Assembly: GCA_964520785.1 (NCBI GenBank) | Contig: CAZFQG010000013.1 | Coordinates: forward strand, 1-54,197 | DNA from: CAZFQG01 sp964520785 | Lineage (GTDB): Bacteria; Planctomycetota; Planctomycetia; Pirellulales; Thermoguttaceae | Direction of reading: 5' to 3' | Length of the DNA stretch: 54,197 nucleotides | Part shown: positions 23,806-32,544 of the stretch, one piece after another | Layout of the letters: every line of letters starts with the position of its first letter | Position numbering within the stretch: the first letter of the stretch is position 1 | Program-made: the position numbers and the translations under genes | The notes under the pieces: model-generated | Told to the model about the DNA's origin: nothing | Databases searched by the model: none | The model's input: only the letters and a program-made list of their open reading frames with translations

Positions 23806-26355
23806 ATGAAATCGCCCGCCTTTCTCTCCATGATCTTCCTTATCCTCACATCGTTCCTTGTACCCGGTACAGCCCTTTGCGCGAAGGCGGCTGAGGACTC
23901 GTCCATCACCCTGTTGAAAAATGGCCAAACCGACCGGACGATTGTCCTGGACCCGGCGGCCAGTCCTTCCGAAAGGCGCGCCGCGGAGGAATTTCGGAGC
24001 CATTTCGAGGCTTGCACCGGGGTTTCGCTCCCCATTTTGGAGGGGACGCCTGGGGACGACCGGCCCATGATCGTGCTCGGACGCGGGCAGATCGCGGAGG
24101 AATTGGGGGTTGTGCCGACGGACACGGAACTGGGAGATCAGGGATGCCTCATCCGGACGGTCGGCCCACATTTGGTCATCGCGGGAACACCGTGGCGGGG
24201 AACGCTCTATGGGGTGCGGCGTTTTCTGGAGAGCGAACTCGGCGTGCGGTGGTACGCTCCGGGGGTGACGAAGACGCCGAAAATCGCCGATCTGGCGATC
24301 CGACCGGTCGACGAAATCCTCCAGCCCGCTTTTCTCTGGCGCCGGACGAGCTACGCTTGGCCCGGTGGGGACGCCGAATTCCGCTCGCGCCGCGGAGAGA
24401 ACAGCGGGAGCGGCGGAAAGGACGATCCGCTGGGGGAGCAATACGCCTTCGACGGCCAGTGCCATTCCTACTTCCGCTACATCAGCCCCGACGAGTTCTT
24501 CGACGTCCACCCGGAGTATTTCTCGATGATCAACGGCAAGCGGATCCGCCTGGAGACTCAGCTTTGTCTGAGCAACCCGGAGGTGCTGGAGATCGTCACC
24601 GAGCGGATGCTCGCGAGGATGAAATCGCATCCGCGCTTCCGGCAGTACAACTTCTCGCAAATGGACTGGTACAACAACTGCGAGTGCGAAAAATGCCGCG
24701 CGATCAACGAGAAATACGGCACCCCCGGGGGAACTCAGTACTGGTTCGTGAACGAACTGGCCGAGCGGACGTCGAAAGTCTATCCGGACAAACTGATCGG
24801 GACGCTGGCCTACATGTACACCGAGGAGCCGCCGAAAGGGATGACGATGCACCCGAACGTCGCCGTCTGGTTGTGTCATATGTACCCCTGCTGCGACAGC
24901 CATCCGATCGCGACGTGTCCCCACAACGCCGACTATCTCCGCCGCGCGAAGGCCTGGTCGGAAATCTGTTCGCACCTCTACATCTGGCACTATATCGTCA
25001 ACTTCGCTCACTATTACAACCCGTTTCCCAACCTCCGCGCGATGGCGGCCGACATGAAGTTCTACCGGGACCTCGGCGCCGAGGGCATCTACGCCCAAGC
25101 GATGGGGCACGGCGGCGGCGGCGGCGAATTCAGTCTTTTGCGGGCCTATTACGTCACGGAACTTCTCAAAAACCCCGATCAAGACGCCGACGCGGTCATC
25201 CGCGATTTCCTCGACGGCTACTACGGCGCCGCTGCGGAGCGGATCTGGGAGTACATCACGCTTTTGCACGACAAGGTGGAGAAAGAAGACATACACATGC
25301 ACCTCTACACGAACCCGGCCATGGGGTACTTGACGGATGAGGTAATGGCCGAGGCGGAGACCCTCTTCGACGAGGCGGAGGCGGCCCTGAAGGACGACCC
25401 GGAACTGCTCGAGCGGGTCCGCGTCGCGCGGATGCCCTTGGTCTACGCGAAGTCGTTTCCCCGCAACGGCTATGAAATCGCCGACGGGGTACTGCGGTTC
25501 AAGGGACCGATCGCGAATCTCTTCGAGGTTAACGCCTTTCTCGCTCGGATGGAGCAGCACGGATTCCGGACGATCCGCGAGCACGGGGGCGACCCAAGTC
25601 AACTGCTTCCGCTGGTCACGGTGCTGAATACGCCGCTGCCGCTGATTACGCTGGAGAACTCGTGCCTGAAGGCGGAGATCGTCCCCTTCCTCGGCGGCCG
25701 GGTTCTGCGGATTATCGACAAGAGGACCGGGAAATGCGCCACGGCGCACAACACGACTCGGAATCTCCTATTCCCCTTCTGCGGCGGCGAGGAGAGCCGC
25801 GCTGGTGGGACGTTTACGATTGTCGAGGGGGGAAGCATGGATCCGGCGTTGCCGAGCAACCTAACGGACCGGTCCGTCACGCTGACCAGCAAGATCGGAC
25901 TGGGATTCACGATGCGCCGGGAAATCACGCTGGACCCCGAACGTCCGGTGCTGAAGGTGAAGGCGACGCTGGCGAATCCGAGCGACAAACCACGGGAGGC
26001 GCAGCTCCGCTCTCACCTGAGCCTCGATTTGGGGAATCTCCGCGAAACCCGAGTGCGGTTTACCGACCTGGCAGGAAAGACGGTCGAAAAGGATATGGCC
26101 CCCATCCTCGCCGGCCTGCGAGAAGGGGAACGCTATTACCGCGAGGCCTGCCCCGCCGGCGAATGGACCTTCAGCGGAACGGACGGGCTGGAAGTGACGC
26201 AGCGTTTCGACAACGATGACGTTGATTTCGCCTGGCTGTATGCCTATCCGGAGTATCTGAACGAGCTGGAGGTGGAGCTTTGGGCGAAGAAGGTGAGACT
26301 CGGCCCCGGAGAGAGCACGATGTTCGAGCATGAGTTGGAAATCGGCTCGCCGTAG
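23806..26355 (+). CDS. Secreted DUF4838 protein, glycoside-hydrolase-like
   Basis: Protein of 849 residues with a signal peptide (LSMIFLILTSFLVPGTALCAKAAE). The first domain (about 35-165) is the GH20/GH67-like alpha-beta domain (AAEEFRSHFEACTG, GTLYGVRRFLESELGVRWYAPG). The DUF4838 region follows (HSYFRYISPDEFFDVHPEYFSMING, LCLSNPEVLEIV, DWYNNCECEKCRAI with four metal- or disulfide-like cysteines, and HYIVNFAHYYNPFPNL). The C-terminal 250 residues look like a beta sandwich. Relatives sit in polysaccharide-use loci. The divergent partner at 23634 shares the 170-base upstream region. Confidence 0.85.
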   Translation: MKSPAFLSMIFLILTSFLVPGTALCAKAAEDSSITLLKNGQTDRTIVLDPAASPSERRAAEEFRSHFEACTGVSLPILEGTPGDDRPMIVLGRGQIAEELGVVPTDTELGDQGCLIRTVGPHLVIAGTPWRGTLYGVRRFLESELGVRWYAPGVTKTPKIADLAIRPVDEILQPAFLWRRTSYAWPGGDAEFRSRRGENSGSGGKDDPLGEQYAFDGQCHSYFRYISPDEFFDVHPEYFSMINGKRIRLETQLCLSNPEVLEIVTERMLARMKSHPRFRQYNFSQMDWYNNCECEKCRAINEKYGTPGGTQYWFVNELAERTSKVYPDKLIGTLAYMYTEEPPKGMTMHPNVAVWLCHMYPCCDSHPIATCPHNADYLRRAKAWSEICSHLYIWHYIVNFAHYYNPFPNLRAMAADMKFYRDLGAEGIYAQAMGHGGGGGEFSLLRAYYVTELLKNPDQDADAVIRDFLDGYYGAAAERIWEYITLLHDKVEKEDIHMHLYTNPAMGYLTDEVMAEAETLFDEAEAALKDDPELLERVRVARMPLVYAKSFPRNGYEIADGVLRFKGPIANLFEVNAFLARMEQHGFRTIREHGGDPSQLLPLVTVLNTPLPLITLENSCLKAEIVPFLGGRVLRIIDKRTGKCATAHNTTRNLLFPFCGGEESRAGGTFTIVEGGSMDPALPSNLTDRSVTLTSKIGLGFTMRREITLDPERPVLKVKATLANPSDKPREAQLRSHLSLDLGNLRETRVRFTDLAGKTVEKDMAPILAGLREGERYYREACPAGEWTFSGTDGLEVTQRFDNDDVDFAWLYAYPEYLNELEVELWAKKVRLGPGESTMFEHELEIGSP

Positions 26356-26498
26356 AAGGATTCCTCCTGTCCGCCGAGAACGGCCCTCCAGGCCCGTGAT
26401 CGTCGTGCTTTGTTTGACACTCGACCCGCCGGGTGGCGACGCGGCGCAGCACCGTCAACGCGTGGATGAGAGGAAAACGCCCATCCGATTGTTTACGT

Positions 26499-27626
26499 TC
26501 AGCGATTTGGCGACCAAGACGGGAGGGAATGTTCTGGCTTGGTGGCGACTTCCGGCACTTCGCGTGCCCCGCCCGCGACACCGTCGGCCGGGAGGCGGTG
26601 GGGGACGATGCGGCGCGGGCCGTCGTGCCAAGGCCTCGAAGGAGGATCGATCCGCGTCTCGTCCGCGGGGTCCGTCAGAGACTTCCGTTGACCGGTTCCG
26701 TTGGCTTCGGACGGCGGATTGATACGGATCGTCTGGTGTGTTTCCAGATGGCGCCCGTCGCGCGTGGTATAGCGGATGAAGAGCATGAGATCGGGATGGA
26801 TCGGCGGCGCGTCCGGCCAACGCATGGTGAGGTGGATACCCTCCGTGGAGCCGAGCCTAGCGAAGCTTTTCGCCACTTCCTCCGCGGAAAAATCCCACCG
26901 GGCGACTCGGGCCGCCTCGCCGGGGAGTTCCGGGTCCATGACGACGACGGCGACCGGCGCGGCAGCGCGGATTAGGGCGCCGGTCTCATCCAGCGGACGG
27001 AGGACTACCGTGACCCCTTCGTCGCCCGGCGCCGATTCGGCGTCGTACCCGCCGGTGGACGTCTTCACCAGGGTGACTTGAGCGACTTTCGCGTCGTCTT
27101 CCAAGGGGGGCATATAGGCCCCGGGCGACGAGGAATTGCGCCCGATGCGTCCTCCAGCCGGCGGGAGCGTCCGCTCTGAGCGGTCGCGCGACGGACCGCT
27201 TGACCCGGAGGAGGGTCCCGACCTGCCGGGCACTTCCGGGGAAGTTTCGTCGACGCCGTCGATTTCCACGCGTGGCGGCGCGAGGGGCCCTCGCGAAGGC
27301 GGAGCCGTTTCGGGGCCGGTCCGGTCGACATCTCTCGGCGCGGCACGCCCGTTGGAGGGGGGCGTCGCGGCCGGGGATTCACGTAAGCGGCGGGATCCGG
27401 ATCCCTGCCGGGGTTCGGCGGAGGAAGACAGACCGCGTCGCAGGTGGAGGTTATCGCGCTCGGAAACGGCCAGGGCCGCCTGGTACTCGCGCACGCATTC
27501 CTCGAGCTGGAAGATGCGGTCTTCCATGAGGCGCAATTCGCGTTCTTGCAGGACCCGATTGGGATCGGTCCGGCATCCGACCGCGAAAATACAGAACAAC
27601 AAAATCAAAGCGCTGCGGTACGACAT
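26499..27626 (-). CDS. Putative lipoprotein with coiled coil and proline-rich linker
   Basis: Protein of 375 residues. A lipoprotein signal ends in the lipobox FAVGC (Cys about 18), followed by a short heptad-like helix (ERELRLMEDRIFQLEECVREYQ). Residues 60-170 are low-complexity, rich in Pro, Ser, Gly and Arg, consistent with a linker through the cell wall or periplasm. A beta-rich domain follows (VTLVKTSTGGYDAE, VTVVLRPLDETGALI, VAVVVMDPE, LMLFIRYTTRDGRHLETHQTIRI). I do not recognise a family beyond planctomycete proteins of this layout. The 3' end has no neighbour on its strand within 1 kb; upstream lies clpP after 128 bases. Confidence 0.7.
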   Translation of the reverse strand: MSYRSALILLFCIFAVGCRTDPNRVLQERELRLMEDRIFQLEECVREYQAALAVSERDNLHLRRGLSSSAEPRQGSGSRRLRESPAATPPSNGRAAPRDVDRTGPETAPPSRGPLAPPRVEIDGVDETSPEVPGRSGPSSGSSGPSRDRSERTLPPAGGRIGRNSSSPGAYMPPLEDDAKVAQVTLVKTSTGGYDAESAPGDEGVTVVLRPLDETGALIRAAAPVAVVVMDPELPGEAARVARWDFSAEEVAKSFARLGSTEGIHLTMRWPDAPPIHPDLMLFIRYTTRDGRHLETHQTIRINPPSEANGTGQRKSLTDPADETRIDPPSRPWHDGPRRIVPHRLPADGVAGGAREVPEVATKPEHSLPSWSPNR

Positions 27627-27753
27627 CCTATCGGCCTCGCGCAAAACAACGTCTCACTCGCGGAAACCCTTCCTTGGATTTCCGGCTTTTCTCGCCCGGT
27701 TCGCCGTCGCGGACCGGCCTTCCACCGCCGGCGACCGGTTATTCCGACGGCGG

Positions 27754-28347
27754 TCAATCCACTTCGCCGACCTCCGCGATGACCTTGTCGATCAAGCCGT
27801 AATCGCGGGCTTCCTCCGCCGTCATGAAGCGGTCGCGGTCGGTGTCTTCTTCGATCTTTGCCAGCGGGTGCCCGGTATGCTTGATGAGAATCTGATTCAG
27901 CCGCGCCTTGACATTCCGAAACTCCTTGGCATGGATCATGATATCTTCCGCGGTCCCCTCCATGCCGGCGAGGGGCTGGTGGATCATGATCCGCGAGTTG
28001 GGCAGGGCGTAGCGCTTTCCCTTGGCTCCGGCCGTCATCAATACGGCTCCCATCGAAGCGCATTGGCCCAGGCAGTAAGTGGCGACGTCGCACTGAATGA
28101 ACTGCATGGTGTCGTAAACGGCCAGTCCGGCGCTAACGGAGCCGCCGGGCGAATTGATATACAGATGGACGTCCGCCTTCGGATCCTCGGACTGCAGGAA
28201 CAGGAACTGCGCCACGATTGAATTGGCGATTTCGTCGTTGATCGCCGAGCCGAGGAAGATGATCCGGTCCTTCAAGAGGCGGCTGTAGATATCCATCGCC
28301 CGCTCTTCGCGGCCGCTCTTTTCGATAACGTAAGGGATCAATGGCAT
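27754..28347 (-). CDS. clpP: ATP-dependent Clp protease proteolytic subunit (second copy)
   Basis: Protein of 197 residues with the full serine-protease triad: Ser in CASMGA, His in IMIHQPL and Asp in DRDRFM. LYINSPGGSV and the C-terminal EARDYGLID region are typical ClpP. It assembles as a tetradecamer with a Clp ATPase, which is not encoded in this window. It lies 84 bases after the other clpP gene on the same strand and probably shares its transcript from the tRNA-Gly/tig promoter. The start at 28347 is usual (MPLIPYVIEKSGREER). Confidence 0.95.
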   Translation of the reverse strand: MPLIPYVIEKSGREERAMDIYSRLLKDRIIFLGSAINDEIANSIVAQFLFLQSEDPKADVHLYINSPGGSVSAGLAVYDTMQFIQCDVATYCLGQCASMGAVLMTAGAKGKRYALPNSRIMIHQPLAGMEGTAEDIMIHAKEFRNVKARLNQILIKHTGHPLAKIEEDTDRDRFMTAEEARDYGLIDKVIAEVGEVD

Positions 28348-28431
28348 GAGAATCGGCTCTTTCTTCGTAAAAAAAAGGGGATTTAAGGGTCCCGGCGGCC
28401 CGAGACGGCGCCTGTGCCTCCCGAGTACAGG

Positions 28432-29061
28432 CTAGCCGTCGTCTTCTTCCTGTTCGACCTTCTGTTTGGTGAGGATGTCGTCGACGATTCCGTACTCCTT
28501 GGCGGCCTCGGCCGTCATATAGAAGTCGCGGTTGGTATCCTTCGCGATCGTCTCGAGCGGCCGGCCGGTGTGGTCGGCCAATATCCGATTGAGCACCTCG
28601 CGGGTCTTGATGATCTCTTCGGCTTGGATTTCGATATCGGAGACCTGCCCGCCGACCTGGCCGTAGGGCTGGTGAATCATGACCTTGGCATGGGGAAGAG
28701 CCATCCGCTTTCCCTTCGTCCCGCCGGCGAGGAGAACGGCCCCGCCGCTGGCCGCCAATCCGACGCAGTAGGTGGCCACGGGGCAGCTCAGGATTTGCAT
28801 CGTGTCGTAGATGGCCAACGTCGCGCTAACGCTCCCACCGGGCGAATTGATGTAGAAGTGAATATCCTTCCGACGGTTCTCGCTCTGCAGGTAGAGCAGC
28901 TTCATCACCAATTCGTTGGCGTTGCCGTCGTGAATCGGGCCTTGCAGGAGAATGATCCGGTTCTCGAGCAGCAGGTCGCCCAGCGTCATTTGGCGTTGCC
29001 GCTGGTAGTCGCGATAATTCAGTGACGGATCGGCAAGGGGTGAGGAAAGATAGCTTTTCAT
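28432..29061 (-). CDS. clpP: ATP-dependent Clp protease proteolytic subunit (first copy)
   Basis: Protein of 209 residues; triad Ser in AASGGA, His in VMIHQPY and Asp in TNRDFYM, with YINSPGGSV conserved. The N-terminus (YRDYQRQRQMTLGDLLLENRIILLQG) differs from the neighbouring copy, so the two may form mixed complexes as in some other bacteria; this is not shown by sequence. It starts 51 bases after the trigger factor gene, which fits the tig-clpP-clpP order common in bacteria (clpX is not next here). Confidence 0.95.
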   Translation of the reverse strand: MKSYLSSPLADPSLNYRDYQRQRQMTLGDLLLENRIILLQGPIHDGNANELVMKLLYLQSENRRKDIHFYINSPGGSVSATLAIYDTMQILSCPVATYCVGLAASGGAVLLAGGTKGKRMALPHAKVMIHQPYGQVGGQVSDIEIQAEEIIKTREVLNRILADHTGRPLETIAKDTNRDFYMTAEAAKEYGIVDDILTKQKVEQEEDDG

Positions 29062-29112
29062 AACCGCCGTTTCGTTGAATGAGGGTCCGTGTTCCGGTAC
29101 GCCGGAGGGCTG

Positions 29113-30675
29113 CTACCGCGATTCCTTGGTTTTTGATTCTCCCCCTTCGTCTTCCACCGCCTCGGGGATGTTCGGTCTCTCGCCGCCTCCAATGGCCTGA
29201 TCGACCGCTTCGACGCTGCTATCCTTGGCCTCGTAGGGAACGTCTTCGAACACGGCGTGCTGGACGACCAAGTCGATCGTCTTCCGTTCGAGAACCTGGT
29301 TTCGCACGATGTCCTGCAGACCTTCGCGTTCGATCCGCCGGCGGACGCGCCGAATGTTCTCCCCTTCCTTTCGCGCGATTTCGGCCATCTCCAGCTCGAC
29401 GTCCGCCTCGGTGACCGAAATCTCCTCCTCCTCGGCGATGCGTTCGAGGATGAAATGCTCTTTCAGCGCCGTCTCCGTCGTCTGCATGCTATTCCTGCGG
29501 AGCAGATTCTCGTGCTCGCGGATATCGTCCTCGCTGAAACCGCTTCTGCGCAGTTCCAGAACCGCGCGGTGCAGTTCCCGGTTGGCCTGTCGGCGCAAGA
29601 GCGTCGGAGGAAGTTCCCAATCGGCCGACTCGGTCAACTTCGCGACCACCTGCCGGCGGATCGACTGACGCAGCTCGTATTCAAACTGGCTTCGGAGCCG
29701 GTCCAAGATCAAATCCCGCAGTTCAGCCTCGGAGTCCAATCCCAGTTGCGCGATGAACTGCTCGTTCATCTCCGGTATGTCCAACCGTTTCACCTCCAGA
29801 ACCTCGAAGATCGCCGTGACTCGCTGACCTCGCAGCGCCTCGTTCGGGGCCGAATCGGAAAGGACCAATTCGCATTCGCGCGCCTGGCCCGCGGTCACTC
29901 CCGTCATCTTCTCCGCGAAGCCCTCGATTTCGCCGTCATGGAAGCTCAGATTCTCTTTCAAACGAATCGTCTCTTCGTCCGCTTGAGAAAGAACCGTGTC
30001 CTCGTGTTTACAGATCAAACGCGTAACGATGTAATCCCCCGGTTCGGCCGGACCGTCGAACGGAACCAGCCGCCCGTGGTTGGCGCGAATCCGGTCGACC
30101 GCCGCGTCGACGTCTTTGTCGGTGAAGTCGCGGAAGAATCGCCGCAACTTCAATCCCTTCCATTGGGGCAGATCGAATTGCGGACGGACCTCCAGGTTGA
30201 ACTCAAAAGTCATCGGGCCTTCATCCGGGAGGATTACCGCGTCGAAATCGAACTCCGGCTCCCCAATGGCGGCCAGGGATTCGTTCTCGATGACTTGCGC
30301 AATCCCGTCCTGGATGATCTGACTCTTGATCTGGTCCTTGATCTCCTTCCGGTAACGTTTCTCGACCAACTTCCGGGGGGCGTGACCGGTTCGGAATCCG
30401 GGAACCTCCGCCTTATCGACCAAGCTCGAGAACTCCTTGTCGTAGTAGCGCTCGATTTCGTCCCGCGGCACCGTTACCGTTACGCTCCGCTCGCACGTAC
30501 TTAGCGTGTCGACGACCGCGGAAACCTCCATGGTTTCCTCGTTCGCCTCGGCTCCGTCGGAGCCGGCCCCCTCCTCGGACACGCTCGCCTCTTCTTCCGG
30601 GTCGGCCCCGCCGGCGAGAACCTCCGTCTCGGCATCCAAATTTTCATCCTGCTCGGGGCGTGGAGAATCCGACAT
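29113..30675 (-). CDS. tig: Trigger factor, ribosome-associated chaperone
   Basis: Protein of 520 residues. The first 50 residues are an acidic extension (EVLAGGADPEEEASVSEEG) not found in E. coli trigger factor. The ribosome-binding domain then shows VPGFRTGHAPRKLVEKRY (the GFRxGxxP signature loop) and IKDQIKSQIIQDGIAQVIE. The PPIase-like middle (about 200-290) has PGDYIVTRLICKH, and the C-terminal chaperone region contains many charged helices. Start at 30675 follows a purine-rich stretch; a long upstream extension in frame overlaps tRNA-Gly and is not real. It heads a tig-clpP-clpP set and folds nascent chains at the ribosome exit. Confidence 0.93.
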   Translation of the reverse strand: MSDSPRPEQDENLDAETEVLAGGADPEEEASVSEEGAGSDGAEANEETMEVSAVVDTLSTCERSVTVTVPRDEIERYYDKEFSSLVDKAEVPGFRTGHAPRKLVEKRYRKEIKDQIKSQIIQDGIAQVIENESLAAIGEPEFDFDAVILPDEGPMTFEFNLEVRPQFDLPQWKGLKLRRFFRDFTDKDVDAAVDRIRANHGRLVPFDGPAEPGDYIVTRLICKHEDTVLSQADEETIRLKENLSFHDGEIEGFAEKMTGVTAGQARECELVLSDSAPNEALRGQRVTAIFEVLEVKRLDIPEMNEQFIAQLGLDSEAELRDLILDRLRSQFEYELRQSIRRQVVAKLTESADWELPPTLLRRQANRELHRAVLELRRSGFSEDDIREHENLLRRNSMQTTETALKEHFILERIAEEEEISVTEADVELEMAEIARKEGENIRRVRRRIEREGLQDIVRNQVLERKTIDLVVQHAVFEDVPYEAKDSSVEAVDQAIGGGERPNIPEAVEDEGGESKTKESR

Positions 30676-30932
30676 CACTCTTTCAATTCCTTCTTTTCGG
30701 TTCCGGCGGCTTACCACCGCCGTGCCAGCACCATATACGCAAACGGCGACCTCGAAGCGGCCATAAACCGCCCGCCCTTTGGCCTTTGCCACCCGCACGC
30801 AGACACATCGTCCGATTATGAACGGCAAAAAAGCAAAGGCCGCGCGATTTTCTTCCGCTTTTCGGTCGCCGAACCCTCGCATCCGAGAGCCCACGACCAA
30901 CGCGAGACTCGGATGGAACACTTCAACTAAAG

Positions 30933-31005
30933 AGCGGGTGATGGGATTCGAACCCACGACAACAACGTTGGCAACGTTGTGCTCTGCCAACTGAGCTACA
31001 CCCGC
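30933..31005 (-). tRNA. tRNA-Gly (anticodon GCC)
   Basis: Minus-strand GCGGGTG pairs with CACCCGC; the D arm has AGCTCAGTTGGCAGAGC, the anticodon arm CAACG-TTGCCAA-CGTTG gives GCC, and the T arm GTGGG-TTCGAAT-CCCAT is standard. CCA is not encoded. It lies between the promoter at 31057-31084 and trigger factor, so may be cotranscribed with tig. Confidence 0.96.
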
Positions 31006-31056
31006 ATACCGGCAAGGAAGACACAATTGTATTATTCCACGCCGGAAGAGTAGCAA

Positions 31057-31084
31057 ATTATAGATTTCCCCCATTGTATTGCAA
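31057..31084 (-). promoter_or_regulatory. Sigma-70-like promoter of tRNA-Gly and probably tig
   Basis: Minus-strand TTGCAA (31079-31084), a 16-base spacer and a perfect TATAAT (31057-31062). Start of transcription would be near 31050, about 45 bases before the tRNA. Confidence 0.6.
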
Positions 31085-31099
31085 GCCCAATCCGACAAA

Positions 31100-31564
31100 T
31101 TTGTGGGCAGAAATGATGCTTATGGTGTGTGTTCGTTAATACTAGAAGGTGGAATATGTATTTTCACATAATATTCGATTTCTTCGTGATGGCTTTCAAT
31201 ATGGGGGGGAAGCACGAGGACCGGACTCCCGGCATGGGACAAAAGCCGGTGACGAGAGAACTAAATCATTGCCATGCCACGATGTTCTGATTATTATCGA
31301 AAGGAGGTGTTGACGCATTGTCCGAGACAAAGGCATACCCTGTTTAGGGGTGTCTTTGGCCGCTGCCGTTGTGTATCTATTGCCGACATCCGAGGACAAG
31401 TCTGGCGAACACGACGGGTTCTGATCTTGCCGCGGAAGGTGGTAAGGCGGAAGTTGAGGGAACCCTGTTTCGGGAAACCGAGGGGTCTTCTCGTTCCGGT
31501 GGCGGTTTGCGGCTTCGGATTTCCCGGATGGGAACCGGCGGCGGTATCGTGAACAGAGGACGTA
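31100..31564. other. Intergenic region with an orphan perfect ribosome site
   Basis: No recognisable gene. AAAGGAGGTG at 31300-31309 matches the anti-Shine-Dalgarno fully and is followed, after eight bases, by TTG at 31318 and a nine-codon frame ending at 31347. Whether this is used is unknown. No known RNA motif was found. Confidence 0.4.
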
Positions 31565-32524
31565 ATGAAAATCAAACTTACCGTAACAAAAGGCAAAGCG
31601 ACTCGAGACCATGTGACTCTCCGGCTTCCGGCCGTCATTGGCAGGAGCAAGGAGACGGACTTGACCGTCGTCCATCCCATGGTCAGCCGCCGCCACTGCG
31701 AGTTGGTCGAAGAAGACGGGCTGGTCATCATCCGTGACCTCGGGTCTCTCAACGGCACTCTCCTGGCGGGACAGAAGATACAGGAGGGCCCCCTTCCACC
31801 GGAAGCGCAATTCTCCGTCGGCCCCCTTGCGTTTAGCATCGAGTACGAATTCGCGGGCGATCTCTCGACATTGCCGCCGATCATCCCCGCCGGCTTCGAA
31901 GCGGAGGACGCGGTAGACGGCACCCCGCTCGAGGAGCCGATTTTGGAGATCGAGGAGGAAGAAAAACCGCACGACGGCGAAACGGACCCTATCGGCGCAA
32001 CCGCGGATACCGACGGCGACCTCGCGCCGGGGGGGATGGTCGAGGAAGAAGTAGAGGAAGAGGACGAAGAAGAGATATTCAGTTTGGCCGACGAAGCGGA
32101 GGCGTTCGACCTGGCCGTGGATGAATCCCCGGAGGATGATTCCACCGCCGAACCCGTGGAGGGGAATGAAACCGGGGCGGAAACCGCCTCGGACGAGGAG
32201 GAGGCCGAAGCACCGCTCGGTCTGGCCGGAAAAGCCCTGCCCGAGGAGGCGGAAATCTCACCAGTCGCGGAAGTGGCGTCTGAAGAGGCCGCCGAACCGG
32301 AGGAATCCGCTCCGGAGGACGACGGTTTTGACTTTTTGGAGGAGGAAGAAACCGCGAAACCGATTGAATCCGCTTCCGAGGCGGCGGCGAGTCGCGAGGA
32401 ATCGCACGAGGTCGATGACGATGATGTCCTCGATTTCCTGTCGGATGACGATGAAGAGGAGGGAGTTCAGGCCAAAGGCAAGGACGACGATACCCTCGAT
32501 GATTTTTTTAAGAGCTTGGAGTAA
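31565..32524 (+). CDS. FHA domain protein with long acidic tail
   Basis: Protein of 319 residues. Residues 1-100 form a forkhead-associated domain (ITLRLPAVIGRSKETDLTVVHPMVSRRHCELVEEDG, DLGSLNGTLLAGQKI), which binds phosphothreonine. The remaining 220 residues are extremely rich in Glu, Asp, Ala and Pro with no stable fold expected, ending in a short DDTLDDFFKSLE helix that could be a docking peptide. It converges with the PqqD-M50-HlyD gene after 20 bases. A partner kinase is not in the window. The role is likely a phosphorylation-dependent adaptor. Confidence 0.88.
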   Translation: MKIKLTVTKGKATRDHVTLRLPAVIGRSKETDLTVVHPMVSRRHCELVEEDGLVIIRDLGSLNGTLLAGQKIQEGPLPPEAQFSVGPLAFSIEYEFAGDLSTLPPIIPAGFEAEDAVDGTPLEEPILEIEEEEKPHDGETDPIGATADTDGDLAPGGMVEEEVEEEDEEEIFSLADEAEAFDLAVDESPEDDSTAEPVEGNETGAETASDEEEAEAPLGLAGKALPEEAEISPVAEVASEEAAEPEESAPEDDGFDFLEEEETAKPIESASEAAASREESHEVDDDDVLDFLSDDDEEEGVQAKGKDDDTLDDFFKSLE

Positions 32525-32544
32525 GACGCTCTTCCCGCGGTTTC

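Noticed and set aside
23788..25749. Long minus-strand frame of 653 codons
   Set aside because: Antisense to the DUF4838 gene, without motif; open only because of high GC.
31274..31552. 92-codon frame before the FHA gene
   Set aside because: ATG lies upstream of the strong ribosome site, and the product has no recognisable pattern.
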